Shown: positions 8,291 through 18,684 of the stretch, piece by piece
Position numbering within the stretch: the first letter of the stretch is position 1
Layout of the letters: every line of letters begins with the position of its first letter
Assembly: GCF_022478115.1 (NCBI RefSeq)
Contig: NZ_JAKGSC010000006.1
Location: 54,830-118,829, forward strand
Length of the DNA stretch: 64,000 nt
Direction: 5' to 3'
Origin: Tenacibaculum aquimarinum
Lineage (GTDB): Bacteria > Bacteroidota > Bacteroidia > Flavobacteriales > Flavobacteriaceae
The notes under the pieces: model-generated
What the model saw: only the letters and a program-made list of their open reading frames with translations
What the model was told of the DNA's origin: nothing
The model's database searches: none
Program-made: the position numbers and the translations under genes

Positions 8291-9766
8291 ATGACAGCAC
8301 ACAACGACAAAATTTTAGGAGAAGGTTTAACATACGATGATGTTTTATTAGTTCCTGCTTTTTCAGAAATACTTCCAAGAGAAGTTTCAATTCAAACAAA
8401 ATTTACTAGAAACATTACTATTAACGTACCAATTGCTTCTGCAGCAATGGATACAGTTACAGAATCTGCTTTAGCTATTGCTATTGCTAGAGAAGGAGGT
8501 ATTGGTGTTTTACATAAAAATATGACTATTGAGCAACAAGCGCAAGAAGTTAGACGTGTAAAACGTGCCGAATCTGGTATGATTATAGATCCAGTTACTT
8601 TGCCATTAGATGCAATTGTGTACGATGCAAAGCAGTTAATGAAAGAGCATAGCATTGGCGGAATTCCTGTAGTTGATGAAAACGGAGTTTTAAAAGGAAT
8701 TGTAACCAATAGAGATTTACGTTTTGAGCATGACAACCAAAGACTAATTGTAGAAGTTATGACAAGTGAAAACTTGGTAACAGCAGCAGTAGGAACTTCA
8801 TTAAACGATGCAGAAAAAATACTTCAAAATTATAAAATTGAAAAATTATTAATTGTTGATGCAGATTATAAATTAAAAGGATTAATTACTTTTAGAGATA
8901 TAACAAAGGTTACTCAAAAGCCAATTGCAAATAAAGATACCTTTGGTAGATTACGTGTTGCAGCTGCTTTAGGTGTAACCGGAGACGCTGTAGATAGAGC
9001 AGAAGCTTTAGTAAATGCAGGAGTTGATGCCGTAATTATAGATACTGCGCACGGACATACAAAAGGTGTAGTAAATGTATTAAAAGCAGTAAAAGAAAAG
9101 TTCCCAAAATTAGATGTTGTTGTAGGTAATATAGCAACGCCAGAAGCCGCAAAATATTTAGTAGAAGCTGGCGCAGATGCTGTAAAAGTTGGTATTGGTC
9201 CTGGATCAATTTGTACAACAAGAGTTGTTGCAGGAGTTGGTTTTCCTCAGTTTTCTGCAGTGTTAGAAGTTGCAGCAGCTATAAAAGGTTCTGGAGTTCC
9301 TGTAATTGCAGATGGTGGAATCCGTTATACAGGAGATATTCCTAAAGCAATTGCTGCAGGAGCAGATTGTGTTATGTTAGGTTCTCTTTTAGCAGGTACA
9401 AAAGAAAGCCCTGGAGAAACAATTATTTACGAAGGACGTAAGTTTAAATCGTATCGTGGAATGGGTTCTGTAGAAGCAATGAAACAAGGTTCTAAAGACC
9501 GTTATTTCCAAGATGTAGAAGACGATATTAAGAAATTAGTTCCAGAAGGTATTGTTGGTCGTGTTCCTTATAAAGGCGAATTATACGAAAGTATTCACCA
9601 ATTTATTGGAGGTTTACGTGCCGGAATGGGTTATTGCGGTTCAAAAGATATTGAAACATTAAAAAATACAGGTAAATTTGTTAGAATTACAGCAAGTGGA
9701 ATTAACGAAAGTCATCCGCATGATGTTGCAATTACTAAAGAAGCGCCAAATTATAGTAGACGATAA
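8291..9766 (+). CDS. guaB: Inosine-5'-monophosphate dehydrogenase
   Basis: A 491-residue IMPDH that oxidises IMP to XMP, the committed step of GMP synthesis. '[11 protein letters not shown]' opens the barrel. Two CBS domains (about residues 95-205) interrupt it. The catalytic Cys is in 'GPGSICTTR' (Cys308), followed by '[12 protein letters not shown]' and the flap '[10 protein letters not shown]'. The length is standard. A TAAATTTG -7 element lies at 8258-8265, 25 bases upstream of the start, and a terminator follows. Confidence 0.97.
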   Translation: MTAHNDKILGEGLTYDDVLLVPAFSEILPREVSIQTKFTRNITINVPIASAAMDTVTESALAIAIAREGGIGVLHKNMTIEQQAQEVRRVKRAESGMIIDPVTLPLDAIVYDAKQLMKEHSIGGIPVVDENGVLKGIVTNRDLRFEHDNQRLIVEVMTSENLVTAAVGTSLNDAEKILQNYKIEKLLIVDADYKLKGLITFRDITKVTQKPIANKDTFGRLRVAAALGVTGDAVDRAEALVNAGVDAVIIDTAHGHTKGVVNVLKAVKEKFPKLDVVVGNIATPEAAKYLVEAGADAVKVGIGPGSICTTRVVAGVGFPQFSAVLEVAAAIKGSGVPVIADGGIRYTGDIPKAIAAGADCVMLGSLLAGTKESPGETIIYEGRKFKSYRGMGSVEAMKQGSKDRYFQDVEDDIKKLVPEGIVGRVPYKGELYESIHQFIGGLRAGMGYCGSKDIETLKNTGKFVRITASGINESHPHDVAITKEAPNYSRR

Positions 9767-9777
9767 AATAATTTTTA

Positions 9778-9905
9778 GGGCGTGCCCAAAATAAAAAAGA
9801 GAAGCTAAAACGGCTTCTCTTTTTTATTTTCGTCAAGCTTTCGCTACTCGCTTTTTTCATACTTCAAAAGAGCTCAAACAGACCGCTCAATCTTTCACGC
9901 AGGCT
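9778..9905. repeat. Dispersed intergenic repeat, copy 3 (left arm of an inverted pair)
   Basis: Begins 'gggcgtgccc' and, after the guaB terminator, continues 'gctttcgctactcgctttttt' in part, 'agagctcaaacagaccgctcaatc' in part, ending 'cacgc'. The copy at 10291-10402 is its inverted counterpart, so the two arms bracket about 390 bases holding the candidate small RNA. Confidence 0.7.
9793..9830 (+). terminator. Terminator of guaB
   Basis: Inverted repeat aaaaagagaagc / gcttctcttttt with a T run, about 30 bases after the guaB stop. Confidence 0.85.
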
Positions 9906-10036
9906 TACTTATACAAATAAGTTAAAACATTAAACCTTTAAGATTTTTAAATAAGAAATGTCTTTTTTTAAATAAAACAATATTTTTCTTCTTTTAAAAC
10001 AGGATTTTTCCTGTGCAAAAAACTGTACATCTAAAC

Positions 10037-10154
10037 TACATTTGTAGTGTAATTAAATTTTAAGGGGATTTATTATAACATTCAAAATATTACTTTTTAA
10101 GGGGTAGTAATATTTTAAAGTAAAAAGCTTTGGTAAAATGCCAAAGCTTTTTTA
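10037..10154 (+). ncRNA. Candidate small RNA with its own promoter element and terminator
   Basis: TACATTTG at 10037-10044 fits the Bacteroidota -7 consensus, though no clear TTG is seen at -33. About 40 bases downstream is a hairpin aaaatattac (10084-10093) / gtaatatttt (10107-10116) with 'aagggg' in the loop. The same 'ttttaagggg' occurs once more at about 10060. It ends in a perfect terminator, aaaaagctttgg / ccaaagcttttt (10122-10152), followed by T residues. No credible open frame lies inside. An RNA of about 105 bases is inferred; the family is not recognised. Confidence 0.5.
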
Positions 10155-10290
10155 TTTACCCAATCTTTTACGAAATTTACTCTTATTTTTAATAAATATA
10201 TTTTCGATTTGTTATTTATTAATAGTTAAAAAAACAAGCATAAATTATAGATTTCCAATTACTTAAAAATAGTACTGAACTTTGCAAGTA

Positions 10291-10402
10291 CGCGCGTTAG
10301 GGATTGAGCGGTCTGTTTGAGCTCTTTTTTAGTTTTGGTTTTGAGCGAAGTCGATATACAAAATTTAAAAAAGCGAGTAGCGAAAGCCTGTTAAAACGCC
10401 CA
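10291..10402. repeat. Dispersed intergenic repeat, inverted copy 4
   Basis: Reads 'cgcgttagggattgagcgg', 'tctgtttgagctctttt' and 'gcgagtagcgaaagcctg', the reverse complement of the unit at 9836-9905. It also holds the fragment 'ttgagcgaagtcga', resembling a piece at 3993-4007 after HMG-CoA lyase. The remaining sequence up to parE shows no other structure I recognise. Confidence 0.7.
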
Positions 10403-10502
10403 AAAAAAACACTAAAAAATCTGTTAATAACTAATCGATTTTGCTATTTTGTTTTTGCAGTGTAAATGCTATTTTAGCAAGACTCCAACCATTTAAAGAT
10501 TT

Positions 10503-12362
10503 ATGACGCAAGAAACAAAATATACCGAAGATAATATACGATCGCTCGACTGGAAAGAGCACATTAGAATGCGACCAGGAATGTATATTGGTAAGTTGGG
10601 AGATGGTTCTTCGCCAGACGATGGTATTTATATTTTAGTAAAAGAAGTACTCGACAATTCTATTGATGAGTATGTAATGGGCGCTGGTAAAACTATTGAA
10701 ATTTCTATACATGGAAGTAAAGTTATTGTAAGAGATTACGGTCGTGGTATTCCGTTGGGTAAAGTTGTAGATGTTGTTTCTAAAATGAATACCGGAGGAA
10801 AATATGATTCTAGAGCGTTTAAAAAATCGGTTGGTTTAAACGGAGTTGGTACAAAGGCTGTAAATGCATTATCAGAATTTTTTAGAGTAGAATCTACTCG
10901 TGATGGTAAATCGGCTTCTGCAGAGTTTTCTCAAGGTATTTTAGGAGATCAAGAGTTTTTAGAAGAAACATCGCGTAGAAAAGGAACTAAGGTTTCTTTT
11001 ATTCCGGATGAAACAATCTTTAAGAAGTTTAAATTCAGAAATGAATATGTAGCTAAAATGTTGAAAAACTATGTGTATTTAAACCCTGGTTTAACCATAG
11101 TTTTTAACGGAGAAAAGTACTTTTCTGAAAACGGATTAAAAGATTTATTGGAAGATAACAACAATCAAGAAGATATGTTGTATCCAATAATTCACTTAAA
11201 AGGAGACGATATTGAAGTTGCAATTACGCATAGTAAAACGCAGTATTCAGAAGAATATCATTCTTTTGTAAATGGACAGCATACCACACAAGGTGGAACG
11301 CACCAAGCTGCGTTTAGAGAAGCTATTGTAAAAACGATTAGAGAGTTTTATGGTAAAAACTTTGAAGCTTCGGATGTTCGAAAATCTATAATTTCTGCCA
11401 TTGCTATTAAAGTAATGGAACCTGTTTTTGAGAGTCAGACAAAAACAAAATTAGGTTCTACTGAAATGGGTGGCGATTTGCCAACCGTAAGAAGTTACAT
11501 TAACGATTTCTTAAAAACACAACTCGATAATTTCTTACATAAAAACACAGATACAGCAGACAAGCTTCAAAAGAAGATTTTACAAGCTGAAAAAGAGCGT
11601 AAAGAATTATCTGGAATTAGAAAATTAGCAAAAGATAGAGCTAAAAAAGCAAGCTTGCATAACAAGAAATTACGCGATTGCAGAATTCACTTAGGCGATA
11701 TAAAAAAAGAAAGCTATTTAGATACAACGCTCTTTATTACTGAGGGAGATTCAGCTTCTGGATCTATTACAAAATCTCGTAATGTAAACACACAAGCGGT
11801 TTTTAGTTTAAAAGGAAAGCCATTAAATTCTTACGGATTAAGTAAGAAGATTGTGTACGAAAACGAAGAGTTTAACTTATTACAAGCGGCTTTAAATATT
11901 GAAGATGGTTTAGAAGATTTACGTTACAACAACATTGTAATTGCAACGGATGCCGATGTAGATGGAATGCACATTAGATTGTTATTAATTACATTTTTCT
12001 TGCAGTTTTTTCCAGAGTTAATCAAAGAAGGACATTTATACATTTTAGAGACGCCGTTGTTTAGAGTTCGTAATAAAAAGCAAACTTTCTATTGTTATTC
12101 TGAAGACGAAAAACGAGATGCAATAGCTAAATTACGTGGAAAGCCAGAGATAACACGATTTAAAGGTTTGGGAGAGATTTCTCCAAATGAATTTGTGCAT
12201 TTTATTGGAGACGATATCCGTTTAGATCCAGTAATGTTAGACAAAGAAATGTCTATTGAGCAAATGCTACAATTCTACATGGGAAAAAATACGCCTGATA
12301 GACAAAAGTTTATTATCGAAAATCTAAAAGTGGAGATGGATTTTATAGAGGATGAAGTTTAG
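10503..12362 (+). CDS. parE: DNA topoisomerase IV subunit B
   Basis: A 619-residue ATPase subunit of topoisomerase IV, which unlinks daughter chromosomes. The GHKL ATPase domain shows 'RMRPGMYIG', 'EVLDNSIDE', 'RDYGRGIP' and '[14 protein letters not shown]'. The transducer and Toprim domains follow, with '[10 protein letters not shown]' and '[11 protein letters not shown]' binding Mg2+. The C-terminus has 'RFKGLGEI'. Its length and pairing with a 910-residue A subunit indicate ParE rather than GyrB. It is in an operon with a 65-residue membrane protein and parC. Confidence 0.93.
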   Translation: MTQETKYTEDNIRSLDWKEHIRMRPGMYIGKLGDGSSPDDGIYILVKEVLDNSIDEYVMGAGKTIEISIHGSKVIVRDYGRGIPLGKVVDVVSKMNTGGKYDSRAFKKSVGLNGVGTKAVNALSEFFRVESTRDGKSASAEFSQGILGDQEFLEETSRRKGTKVSFIPDETIFKKFKFRNEYVAKMLKNYVYLNPGLTIVFNGEKYFSENGLKDLLEDNNNQEDMLYPIIHLKGDDIEVAITHSKTQYSEEYHSFVNGQHTTQGGTHQAAFREAIVKTIREFYGKNFEASDVRKSIISAIAIKVMEPVFESQTKTKLGSTEMGGDLPTVRSYINDFLKTQLDNFLHKNTDTADKLQKKILQAEKERKELSGIRKLAKDRAKKASLHNKKLRDCRIHLGDIKKESYLDTTLFITEGDSASGSITKSRNVNTQAVFSLKGKPLNSYGLSKKIVYENEEFNLLQAALNIEDGLEDLRYNNIVIATDADVDGMHIRLLLITFFLQFFPELIKEGHLYILETPLFRVRNKKQTFYCYSEDEKRDAIAKLRGKPEITRFKGLGEISPNEFVHFIGDDIRLDPVMLDKEMSIEQMLQFYMGKNTPDRQKFIIENLKVEMDFIEDEV

Positions 12363-12380
12363 TAGTTAAAGACAAAAAAG

Positions 12381-12578
12381 ATGCTAAATAAAGCGAGAAG
12401 ATTTAGGTTGTATTTGATGTTTACTGCAATTATATTTTTTATAAATATGCTTAATGTAGATTTAGATAATTTAAGTTGGGAAATAAACAGAACACACTAT
12501 ATAAACATGATTGCTGCCGCCGCAGCTTTTCTTGGTATTTTTCTGTTGAATAAAAATAATAACGAAACAACCGTTTAA
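12381..12578 (+). CDS. Small membrane protein between parE and parC
   Basis: A 65-residue protein with two hydrophobic segments (about residues 9-25 and 43-58) joined by a polar loop 'NVDLDNLSWEINRTHY'. It starts 18 bases after parE and ends 10 bases before parC, all in one direction, so it is almost surely co-transcribed. The family is not recognised. Nothing in it suggests a direct part in topoisomerase function. Confidence 0.7.
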   Translation: MLNKARRFRLYLMFTAIIFFINMLNVDLDNLSWEINRTHYINMIAAAAAFLGIFLLNKNNNETTV

Positions 12579-12588
12579 ACATTCATAA

Positions 12589-15321
12589 ATGAGTGAAGAA
12601 ACAAATGAACACGAAGAAGAATTAACAAATCAAAATAACCTTGATAATCCGACTGATGCGGTCGAAACCATTACCAAAGTTACAGGAATGTACAAAGAGT
12701 GGTTTTTAGATTATGCTTCGTATGTAATTTTAGAAAGAGCCGTTCCTTCTTTGGAAGACGGTTTAAAGCCAGTACAACGTAGAATTATGCATTCTATGAA
12801 AGATTTAGACGATGGACGTTACAATAAAGTAGCTAATATTGTTGGTCATACCATGCAATATCATCCGCATGGAGATGCTTCTATTGCAGACGCAATGGTG
12901 CAAATTGGTCAGAAAGAATTACTGATTGATATGCAAGGAAACTGGGGAAATATCTTAACTGGAGATAGAGCTGCAGCTTCGCGTTATATTGAGGCAAGAC
13001 TTTCTAAATTTGCCTTAGATGTTGTTTTTAACCCAAAAACTACCGATTGGAAACTGTCTTACGACGGAAGAAGAAAAGAGCCGATAGATTTGCCTGTAAA
13101 ATTCCCATTATTACTTGCACAAGGAGCAGAAGGAATTGCAGTAGGTTTATCAACTAAAATATTACCACATAATTTTATTGAATTAATTGATGCATCAATA
13201 AAATATTTAAAAGGAAGAAGTTTTAAAATTGTTCCAGACTTTTTAACAGGCGGAATTGCAGATTTTACAAATTATAATGATGGTAAACGTGGTGGAAAAG
13301 TAAGAGTTAGAGCAAAAATATCTCAACTCGATAAAAAGACACTAGTAATTACGGAAGTCCCGTTTGGAACCACAACAACTTCTTTAATTGATAGTATTTT
13401 AAAGGCGAATGACAAAGGGAAAATTCGTGTAAAAAAGATTGAAGATAATACTGCTGCTAACGTAGAAATATTAGTGCATTTACCACCAAATGTATCGCCA
13501 GATAAATCTATTGATGCGTTGTATGCGTTTACAAATTGCGAAACTTCAATCTCTCCATTAGCATGTACAATTGAAAATAACAAACCAGTTTTTGTTGGAG
13601 TTTCAGAAATGCTAAAACATTCTACTGATTTAACGGTAGATTTGTTAAAACGCGAATTAGAAATTCAGCTTAATGAGTTACAAGAACAATGGCATTTTGC
13701 TTCGCTTGAAAGAATTTTTATTGAAAACAGAATCTATCGAGATATAGAAGAGGTAGAAACTTGGGAAGGTGTAATTGAAGCTATTGATAAAGGTTTACAA
13801 CCACATATTAAACATTTAAAACGAGCAATTACCGAAGAAGATATTGTTCGTTTAACAGAAATTAGAATTAAGAAAATATCTAAATTCGATATTGATAAAG
13901 CTAAACAACAAATTGAAGCTTTAGAAGAAAAAATAGCTGTTGTAAAAGACCATTTAGCAAACTTAATAGAGTTTGCTATTGCTTATTTTAAGCGCTTAAA
14001 AGATACCTATGGAAAAGGGAAGGAGCGTAAAACGGAAATCAGAATTTTTGATGATATTGTTGCTACAAAAGTAGTAATGCGTAACACAAAACTCTATGTA
14101 AATAGAGAGGAAGGTTTTGTTGGAACCTCACTTAAAAAAGACGAGTACGTTACTGATTGCGCGGATATTGACGATGTAATTATCTTTAGAAAAGATGGTA
14201 AAATGATGGTTACAAAAGTAGCATCAAAAACTTTTGTTGGTAAAGACATTATTCATATCGCGGTCTTTAAAAAGAAAGACAAACGTACGGTTTACAATTT
14301 TATGTATAAAGACGGAGCTAAAGGAGCGTCTTATATGAAACGTTTTAATGTAACTTCAGTAACACGAGATAAAGAATACGATTTAACTAATGGAAGTAAG
14401 AGTTCCAAAGTGTTGTATTTTTCTGCAAACCCAAATGGAGAAGCAGAAGTAGTAACTATTAATTTAAGAGCTGTTGGAAGTGTTAAAAAACTAAAATGGG
14501 ATATTGATTTTGCAGACTTAGCAGTAAAAGGTAGAGCCGTTCGTGGAAACACAATAACTAAATATTCTATAAAGAGTGTCGATTTTAAATCGGCCGGAGT
14601 TTCAACATTAAAACCACGTAAAATTTGGTTCGATGATACTGTACAACGTTTAAATGTTGACGAAAGAGGTGAGTTGTTAGGCGAATTTAGAGCAGAAGAT
14701 AAAATCCTAATCGCCACGCAAAGCGGTAAAATTAAAGCAGTTACACCAGATTTAGGTTTGCATTTTGAAGATGATATGATTGTTTTAGAAAAATGGAAGC
14801 CAAGCAAACCAATTTCTGCCATTTATTTTGATGGTGAAAAAGAACGATATTATGTAAAACGTTTCGAGATTGAACAAACAGATAAAGAAGAAGTTTTTAT
14901 TTCTGATCATCCAAAGTCTCAATTAGAAATTATTGCTACAGATTACAGACCTGTAGCTGAAATTGTTTTTTCAAAAAGAAGTTTAGAGAGAATAAAGGTA
15001 GATTTTGAGCAATTTATTTCTGTTAAAGGAATAAAAGCACAAGGAAATCAAATAACTACAAATAAGATTAAGCAAGTAAGCTTATTAGAATCTTTACCTT
15101 TTGAAGAGCCAGAGGAACCAAAAATAGAAGATGTTGAGGTTAATGAAGAAGAGGAAATTAAAGAAGAAGTTTTATTAGAAGTTCCAAAGGTAGAGCCAAC
15201 AATAAATAAATCTTCTGTAAATGAATTGATTAGTAAAGAAGAGAAAGCAAAACGCGCATTACTAAAATCAATAAAAGAAAAGAAGAATACAGACGACGAC
15301 AGTCAAATAACACTTTTTTAA
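12589..15321 (+). CDS. parC: DNA topoisomerase IV subunit A
   Basis: A 910-residue DNA-cleaving subunit. 'LEDGLKPVQRRI', 'YHPHGD' and 'AAASRYIEARLSK' surround the catalytic tyrosine (Tyr133), which forms the phosphotyrosyl link to DNA. A coiled-coil lies around residues 420-480, followed by a divergent beta-pinwheel domain. The final ~60 residues are a Glu/Lys-rich tail ('EEPEEPKIEDVEVNEEEE'), common in Bacteroidota type IIA enzymes. It is in one operon with parE. A canonical pinwheel GyrA-box is not seen, which supports topoisomerase IV over gyrase. Confidence 0.92.
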   Translation: MSEETNEHEEELTNQNNLDNPTDAVETITKVTGMYKEWFLDYASYVILERAVPSLEDGLKPVQRRIMHSMKDLDDGRYNKVANIVGHTMQYHPHGDASIADAMVQIGQKELLIDMQGNWGNILTGDRAAASRYIEARLSKFALDVVFNPKTTDWKLSYDGRRKEPIDLPVKFPLLLAQGAEGIAVGLSTKILPHNFIELIDASIKYLKGRSFKIVPDFLTGGIADFTNYNDGKRGGKVRVRAKISQLDKKTLVITEVPFGTTTTSLIDSILKANDKGKIRVKKIEDNTAANVEILVHLPPNVSPDKSIDALYAFTNCETSISPLACTIENNKPVFVGVSEMLKHSTDLTVDLLKRELEIQLNELQEQWHFASLERIFIENRIYRDIEEVETWEGVIEAIDKGLQPHIKHLKRAITEEDIVRLTEIRIKKISKFDIDKAKQQIEALEEKIAVVKDHLANLIEFAIAYFKRLKDTYGKGKERKTEIRIFDDIVATKVVMRNTKLYVNREEGFVGTSLKKDEYVTDCADIDDVIIFRKDGKMMVTKVASKTFVGKDIIHIAVFKKKDKRTVYNFMYKDGAKGASYMKRFNVTSVTRDKEYDLTNGSKSSKVLYFSANPNGEAEVVTINLRAVGSVKKLKWDIDFADLAVKGRAVRGNTITKYSIKSVDFKSAGVSTLKPRKIWFDDTVQRLNVDERGELLGEFRAEDKILIATQSGKIKAVTPDLGLHFEDDMIVLEKWKPSKPISAIYFDGEKERYYVKRFEIEQTDKEEVFISDHPKSQLEIIATDYRPVAEIVFSKRSLERIKVDFEQFISVKGIKAQGNQITTNKIKQVSLLESLPFEEPEEPKIEDVEVNEEEEIKEEVLLEVPKVEPTINKSSVNELISKEEKAKRALLKSIKEKKNTDDDSQITLF

Positions 15322-15322
15322 G

Positions 15323-16015
15323 ATGAAAACAATAGGATTAATTGGCGGAATTACACCACAATCAACAATGATGTATTATCAAGTGTTAAATGAGTTGGCT
15401 GCCGAAAAATATGGCGAACATCATTCCGCTAAAATTGTAATTCATTCTGTAGATTTTGGGGAAATAAAAAAACATCAATTAGCAGGTCGTTGGGATTTGT
15501 TAGATGAAATTATGGCTTCTGCAGGTAAAAGTTTAGAAAGAGCTGGAGCAAGTTGTATTTTAATTTGTGCAAATACGATGCATTTGTGTATAGACGCAAT
15601 TGAAAATGTAGTTTCAATTCCTGTAATTCATATAGCCGAAGCTACGGGAAAACAAATTCAACAAAAGAACCTGAAAAAAGTAGCTTTATTGGGTACAAAA
15701 TACACAATGGATAAAACATTTTATAGAGATGTTTTAGGTAACTTTAGTTTAGAAACCTTAATACCAAATAGTGAAGACAAGGTTTTTATTAACGATGTAA
15801 TTTACACTGAATTATCTAAAGGAATTGTAAGTAATGTATCAAAGAATAAATATATAGATATTATTAAAAAACTTACAAAAGAAGGTGCAGAAGGTATAAT
15901 TTTAGGATGTACAGAAATACCATTACTTGTTCAACAAAATGATGTTACAATTCCGGTTTTTGATACCACTACAATACATGCAACAGAAGCATTTAATTTT
16001 GTTACAAAGGAATAA
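15323..16015 (+). CDS. Aspartate/glutamate racemase family protein
   Basis: A 230-residue cofactor-independent amino-acid racemase. It has the opening 'IGLIGGITPQSTMMYY', the first catalytic Cys in 'ILICANTMH' and the second in 'GIILGCTEIPLL', the paired cysteines that deprotonate opposite faces of the alpha-carbon. It starts one base after the parC stop, so it may be transcribed with that operon. It resembles the YgeA/aspartate racemase branch rather than MurI; the true substrate is not determined by sequence. Confidence 0.88.
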   Translation: MKTIGLIGGITPQSTMMYYQVLNELAAEKYGEHHSAKIVIHSVDFGEIKKHQLAGRWDLLDEIMASAGKSLERAGASCILICANTMHLCIDAIENVVSIPVIHIAEATGKQIQQKNLKKVALLGTKYTMDKTFYRDVLGNFSLETLIPNSEDKVFINDVIYTELSKGIVSNVSKNKYIDIIKKLTKEGAEGIILGCTEIPLLVQQNDVTIPVFDTTTIHATEAFNFVTKE

Positions 16016-16039
16016 TGGACATATAATGCTAATTGCTTA

Positions 16040-17362
16040 ATGAAATTCAAACTACTTTTACTAACATTTTTATTTACTTTTTTTTCTTACGCCCAGTCTG
16101 AAATTTATTTTTATAAAGATACTGAAAGTAGTTTGTCTATTAAAGACATAGAAAGTAAAGAGTTTAATCTTCTTACTAAAGAAGTACTAGAATGGAGCTC
16201 AAAAGCTACTTTTTGGTTTAAAGTACCAAAAATAACTTCAAATGAAAACTATATATTTAGAATAAAGAGTATAAGAGTTAACAATGCAGTAGCATATAAA
16301 AATTCAATTGAGATTCCCGCTTTAAAAAACCAAAGACATGTATCTTTTAAATTTTCAAGAGACGCTTTTGTTTATGTAAAAGTAAACTCAAAATTTAGTT
16401 CATATTTTCCTATTGAATTTAAAAAAGAAGAAACCTCGATTTATAAGGAGAAATTAGAGTTTTTTATAAATGGGTTTTACTATGGAACGGCTTTTTTAGT
16501 TATTATTTTTAGTATAAATTATTATTACTTTTTTAAAGACAAAGCCTTTTTGTATCATGGATTTTTACTAACGAGTTTATTGTTTAGCTTTATACTAACT
16601 GATGGCGTTTTTAATTTTTTTAATGTACAATCAGAATATATTCAGTTTTTAATTCTATTGAATACTATTTTTTTTACTTACTCTTTAAATAAATTTAGTA
16701 TTAGTTTTTTAGAAATAGATAAATACTTCCCAAGAATTAAAAAAAACGCAAAAATTTTAGTTGTGTTAATTATTTTACTTGTAATCTTATTTTTTATCTT
16801 TTCTAAGATTGAACTTTACATAATTTTTAATGTATTAATTTTTATCAATTCATTTATATTTTGGTTTACTAGTATTGTTCTTTTTAAAAATAATAACCAC
16901 ACAAAATTATTTACTTTGGCTTTTGCTATAATTTTATTTAGCGGATTAGATTTTGTGGTTTTGAGAAGTTTGGGTTTTTCAATATTTCAAAGTAGTCCAA
17001 CAACTATGAAGTTTGGGAGTTTTGTTCAAATTATAGTTTTATCATTTGCTGTATTATTTAGAGAAAAAGATTTAAGAAAAGATAATTTCTACATGAAAAA
17101 TGAGATATTAAAATTCTCAAAAGAGGTTAAAGTTTTAGCTGATGAGAAAAGTCAAAACGCTATAAACTTTAATATTGAAAACCTTAGTTTAAGAGAGCGA
17201 GAAGTATTTGATTTAATAGCCTCAGGAATGACTAATAAAGAAATAGCAAACCAAGCAAACATATCTGTAAATACAGTAAAATTTCATGTAAAAAATATTT
17301 ATGAAAAATTAAACATAAAAAGCAGGAAAGAGTTGAAAACAATTGAAAGTGCTATAAAATAA
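16040..17362 (+). CDS. Membrane regulator: 7TM-DISM-like domain plus LuxR HTH
   Basis: A 440-residue protein with a signal peptide ('LFTFFSYAQ'), a roughly 120-residue periplasmic domain and seven or so hydrophobic segments between about residues 145 and 340, the 7TMR-DISM layout. A short linker leads to a C-terminal LuxR/GerE helix-turn-helix ('LSLREREVFDLIASGMTNKEIA', then 'SVNTVKFHVKNIYEKL'). It probably senses an envelope signal and binds DNA from the membrane. This one-component sensor architecture is frequent in Flavobacteriia. The ligand and targets are unknown. Confidence 0.85.
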   Translation: MKFKLLLLTFLFTFFSYAQSEIYFYKDTESSLSIKDIESKEFNLLTKEVLEWSSKATFWFKVPKITSNENYIFRIKSIRVNNAVAYKNSIEIPALKNQRHVSFKFSRDAFVYVKVNSKFSSYFPIEFKKEETSIYKEKLEFFINGFYYGTAFLVIIFSINYYYFFKDKAFLYHGFLLTSLLFSFILTDGVFNFFNVQSEYIQFLILLNTIFFTYSLNKFSISFLEIDKYFPRIKKNAKILVVLIILLVILFFIFSKIELYIIFNVLIFINSFIFWFTSIVLFKNNNHTKLFTLAFAIILFSGLDFVVLRSLGFSIFQSSPTTMKFGSFVQIIVLSFAVLFREKDLRKDNFYMKNEILKFSKEVKVLADEKSQNAINFNIENLSLREREVFDLIASGMTNKEIANQANISVNTVKFHVKNIYEKLNIKSRKELKTIESAIK

Positions 17363-17666
17363 TAGCTTTTTAGAATAAACTACCCATTAACTACCCCAGT
17401 TTTTAAGGGATATAATTTATTTTAAGGTTACATTTGAATGTGAAATATTTCAATTATGTTTTCCCCCAATTATTTTACTTTTGCCTTCTTTAGAAATAAA
17501 GGAGGCATTTTAGTGTAGCTTTAGCTCTGTTTGTCTTGAAATTTAATTCTTAAAATTCAAGAAATACTTATTCTTAATAAAGCAATATCATGTTAAAATT
17601 CTTATTTTTGATATAGCAATAATTAATGCTTTGGAATTATTTAATTTTAAAGAAAAGTATAATTTT
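17363..17666. other. Intergenic region with hairpin and promoter-like elements
   Basis: About 300 bases without a convincing gene. It contains TAnnTTTG matches (TACATTTG near 17438 and TACTTTTG near 17475) and an inverted repeat gcctt...ctttagaaataaag...gaggc around 17482-17508 followed by 'attttag'. This may be the end of the preceding transcript or a very short RNA; neither is certain. Confidence 0.35.
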
Positions 17667-18530
17667 ATGAATAATTTTTGGCAAGAATTTTTAAAGTTGA
17701 ACAATATTTGGAGTATTACTCTGTATTGTATTGTAGTTTTCTTTATTGCCTGGATTTTTTCAAGAGTAATAAGATCTGTTGCTGTTCAAGTAATAAAAAA
17801 GAAACAAAAAGATAAATTTGGTAACACAAGTTTACAGTTTTTTAAAAATTCGGTAAAGTTTTTTCTAGGACTTTTTGCAGTATTCTATTTAATATTTACA
17901 GTTCCCGTTTTTAGAAGCAAAGCAGCTATTATATTTTCTGGAGCAGGTATTTTAGCAGCCATTATTGGTTTTGCAGCACAAGCAGCGCTATCTAATTTAA
18001 TTGCAGGTGCATTTATTGTAATTTTTAAACCCTTTAGAGTTGGAGATTACATAAAGTTAGATGACACCAGAATAGGTATTGTAGAAGATATAACGCTTAG
18101 ACATACCGTAATAAATAACTTCGAAAATAAAAGGCTAATTATACCAAACTCTGTAATTAGTACAGATTCTATTTTAAATCACACCATAGACGATTCTTAT
18201 ATATTAAGTTTCAATAACTTTAAAATAGGTTTAAAAGCCAATGTAGATTTGGCCAAAAAAATTATTCAAGAAGAAGCCATAAAACTAGAAAGTGTAATAG
18301 ATAATAGAACAGCTAAAGAAGTTTTAGTGTCCACAACTGGACCTGTAGAGGTAAGGTTTATAGATACTTCCGAAAACCATATTCATCTAAGAGCTTATGT
18401 TTGGTTAAATGATCCCTTTCAAGAATTTAAAATGAAATGTTCTCTTAAAGAAGCAGTACACAAAAGGTTTATTAATGAAAATGTAGATTTGCCAATTCCG
18501 TTACTACGCTTAGTTAAAGAAGAAAATTAG
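17667..18530 (+). CDS. Mechanosensitive ion channel, MscS family
   Basis: A 287-residue small-conductance mechanosensitive channel. Three hydrophobic helices lie in the first third. The third is the pore helix, 'GAGILAAIIGFAAQAALSNL', with the Ala/Gly pattern of MscS TM3, followed by the signature 'KPFRVGDYIKLDD'. A cytoplasmic beta and alpha/beta domain completes it. These channels release solutes on hypo-osmotic shock. I chose ATG 17667 ('MNNFWQEF'); the frame also opens at a TTG at 17631 with a charged 12-residue extension not expected in the family. Confidence 0.88.
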   Translation: MNNFWQEFLKLNNIWSITLYCIVVFFIAWIFSRVIRSVAVQVIKKKQKDKFGNTSLQFFKNSVKFFLGLFAVFYLIFTVPVFRSKAAIIFSGAGILAAIIGFAAQAALSNLIAGAFIVIFKPFRVGDYIKLDDTRIGIVEDITLRHTVINNFENKRLIIPNSVISTDSILNHTIDDSYILSFNNFKIGLKANVDLAKKIIQEEAIKLESVIDNRTAKEVLVSTTGPVEVRFIDTSENHIHLRAYVWLNDPFQEFKMKCSLKEAVHKRFINENVDLPIPLLRLVKEEN

Positions 18531-18540
18531 TATTATTTGT

Positions 18541-18625
18541 GCGTTCGAGCGGGCTTTACCCACTCGCTTTTTGTTCATACTTCACAAAAGAGCTCAAACA
18601 AATGCTTCAATCCCTAACGCGTGCG
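18541..18625. repeat. Dispersed intergenic repeat, copy 5
   Basis: Contains 'gagcgggctttacc', 'actcgcttttt', 'ttcacaaaagagctcaaaca' and 'ttcaatccctaacgcg', the same blocks as the other copies, in plus orientation between the MscS and AlkB-like genes. Confidence 0.7.
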
Positions 18626-18684
18626 TATTTATATACACTTTGTCATTCTTAATTTGTTTTAGAATCTCAAAATTATCAGTAAAA

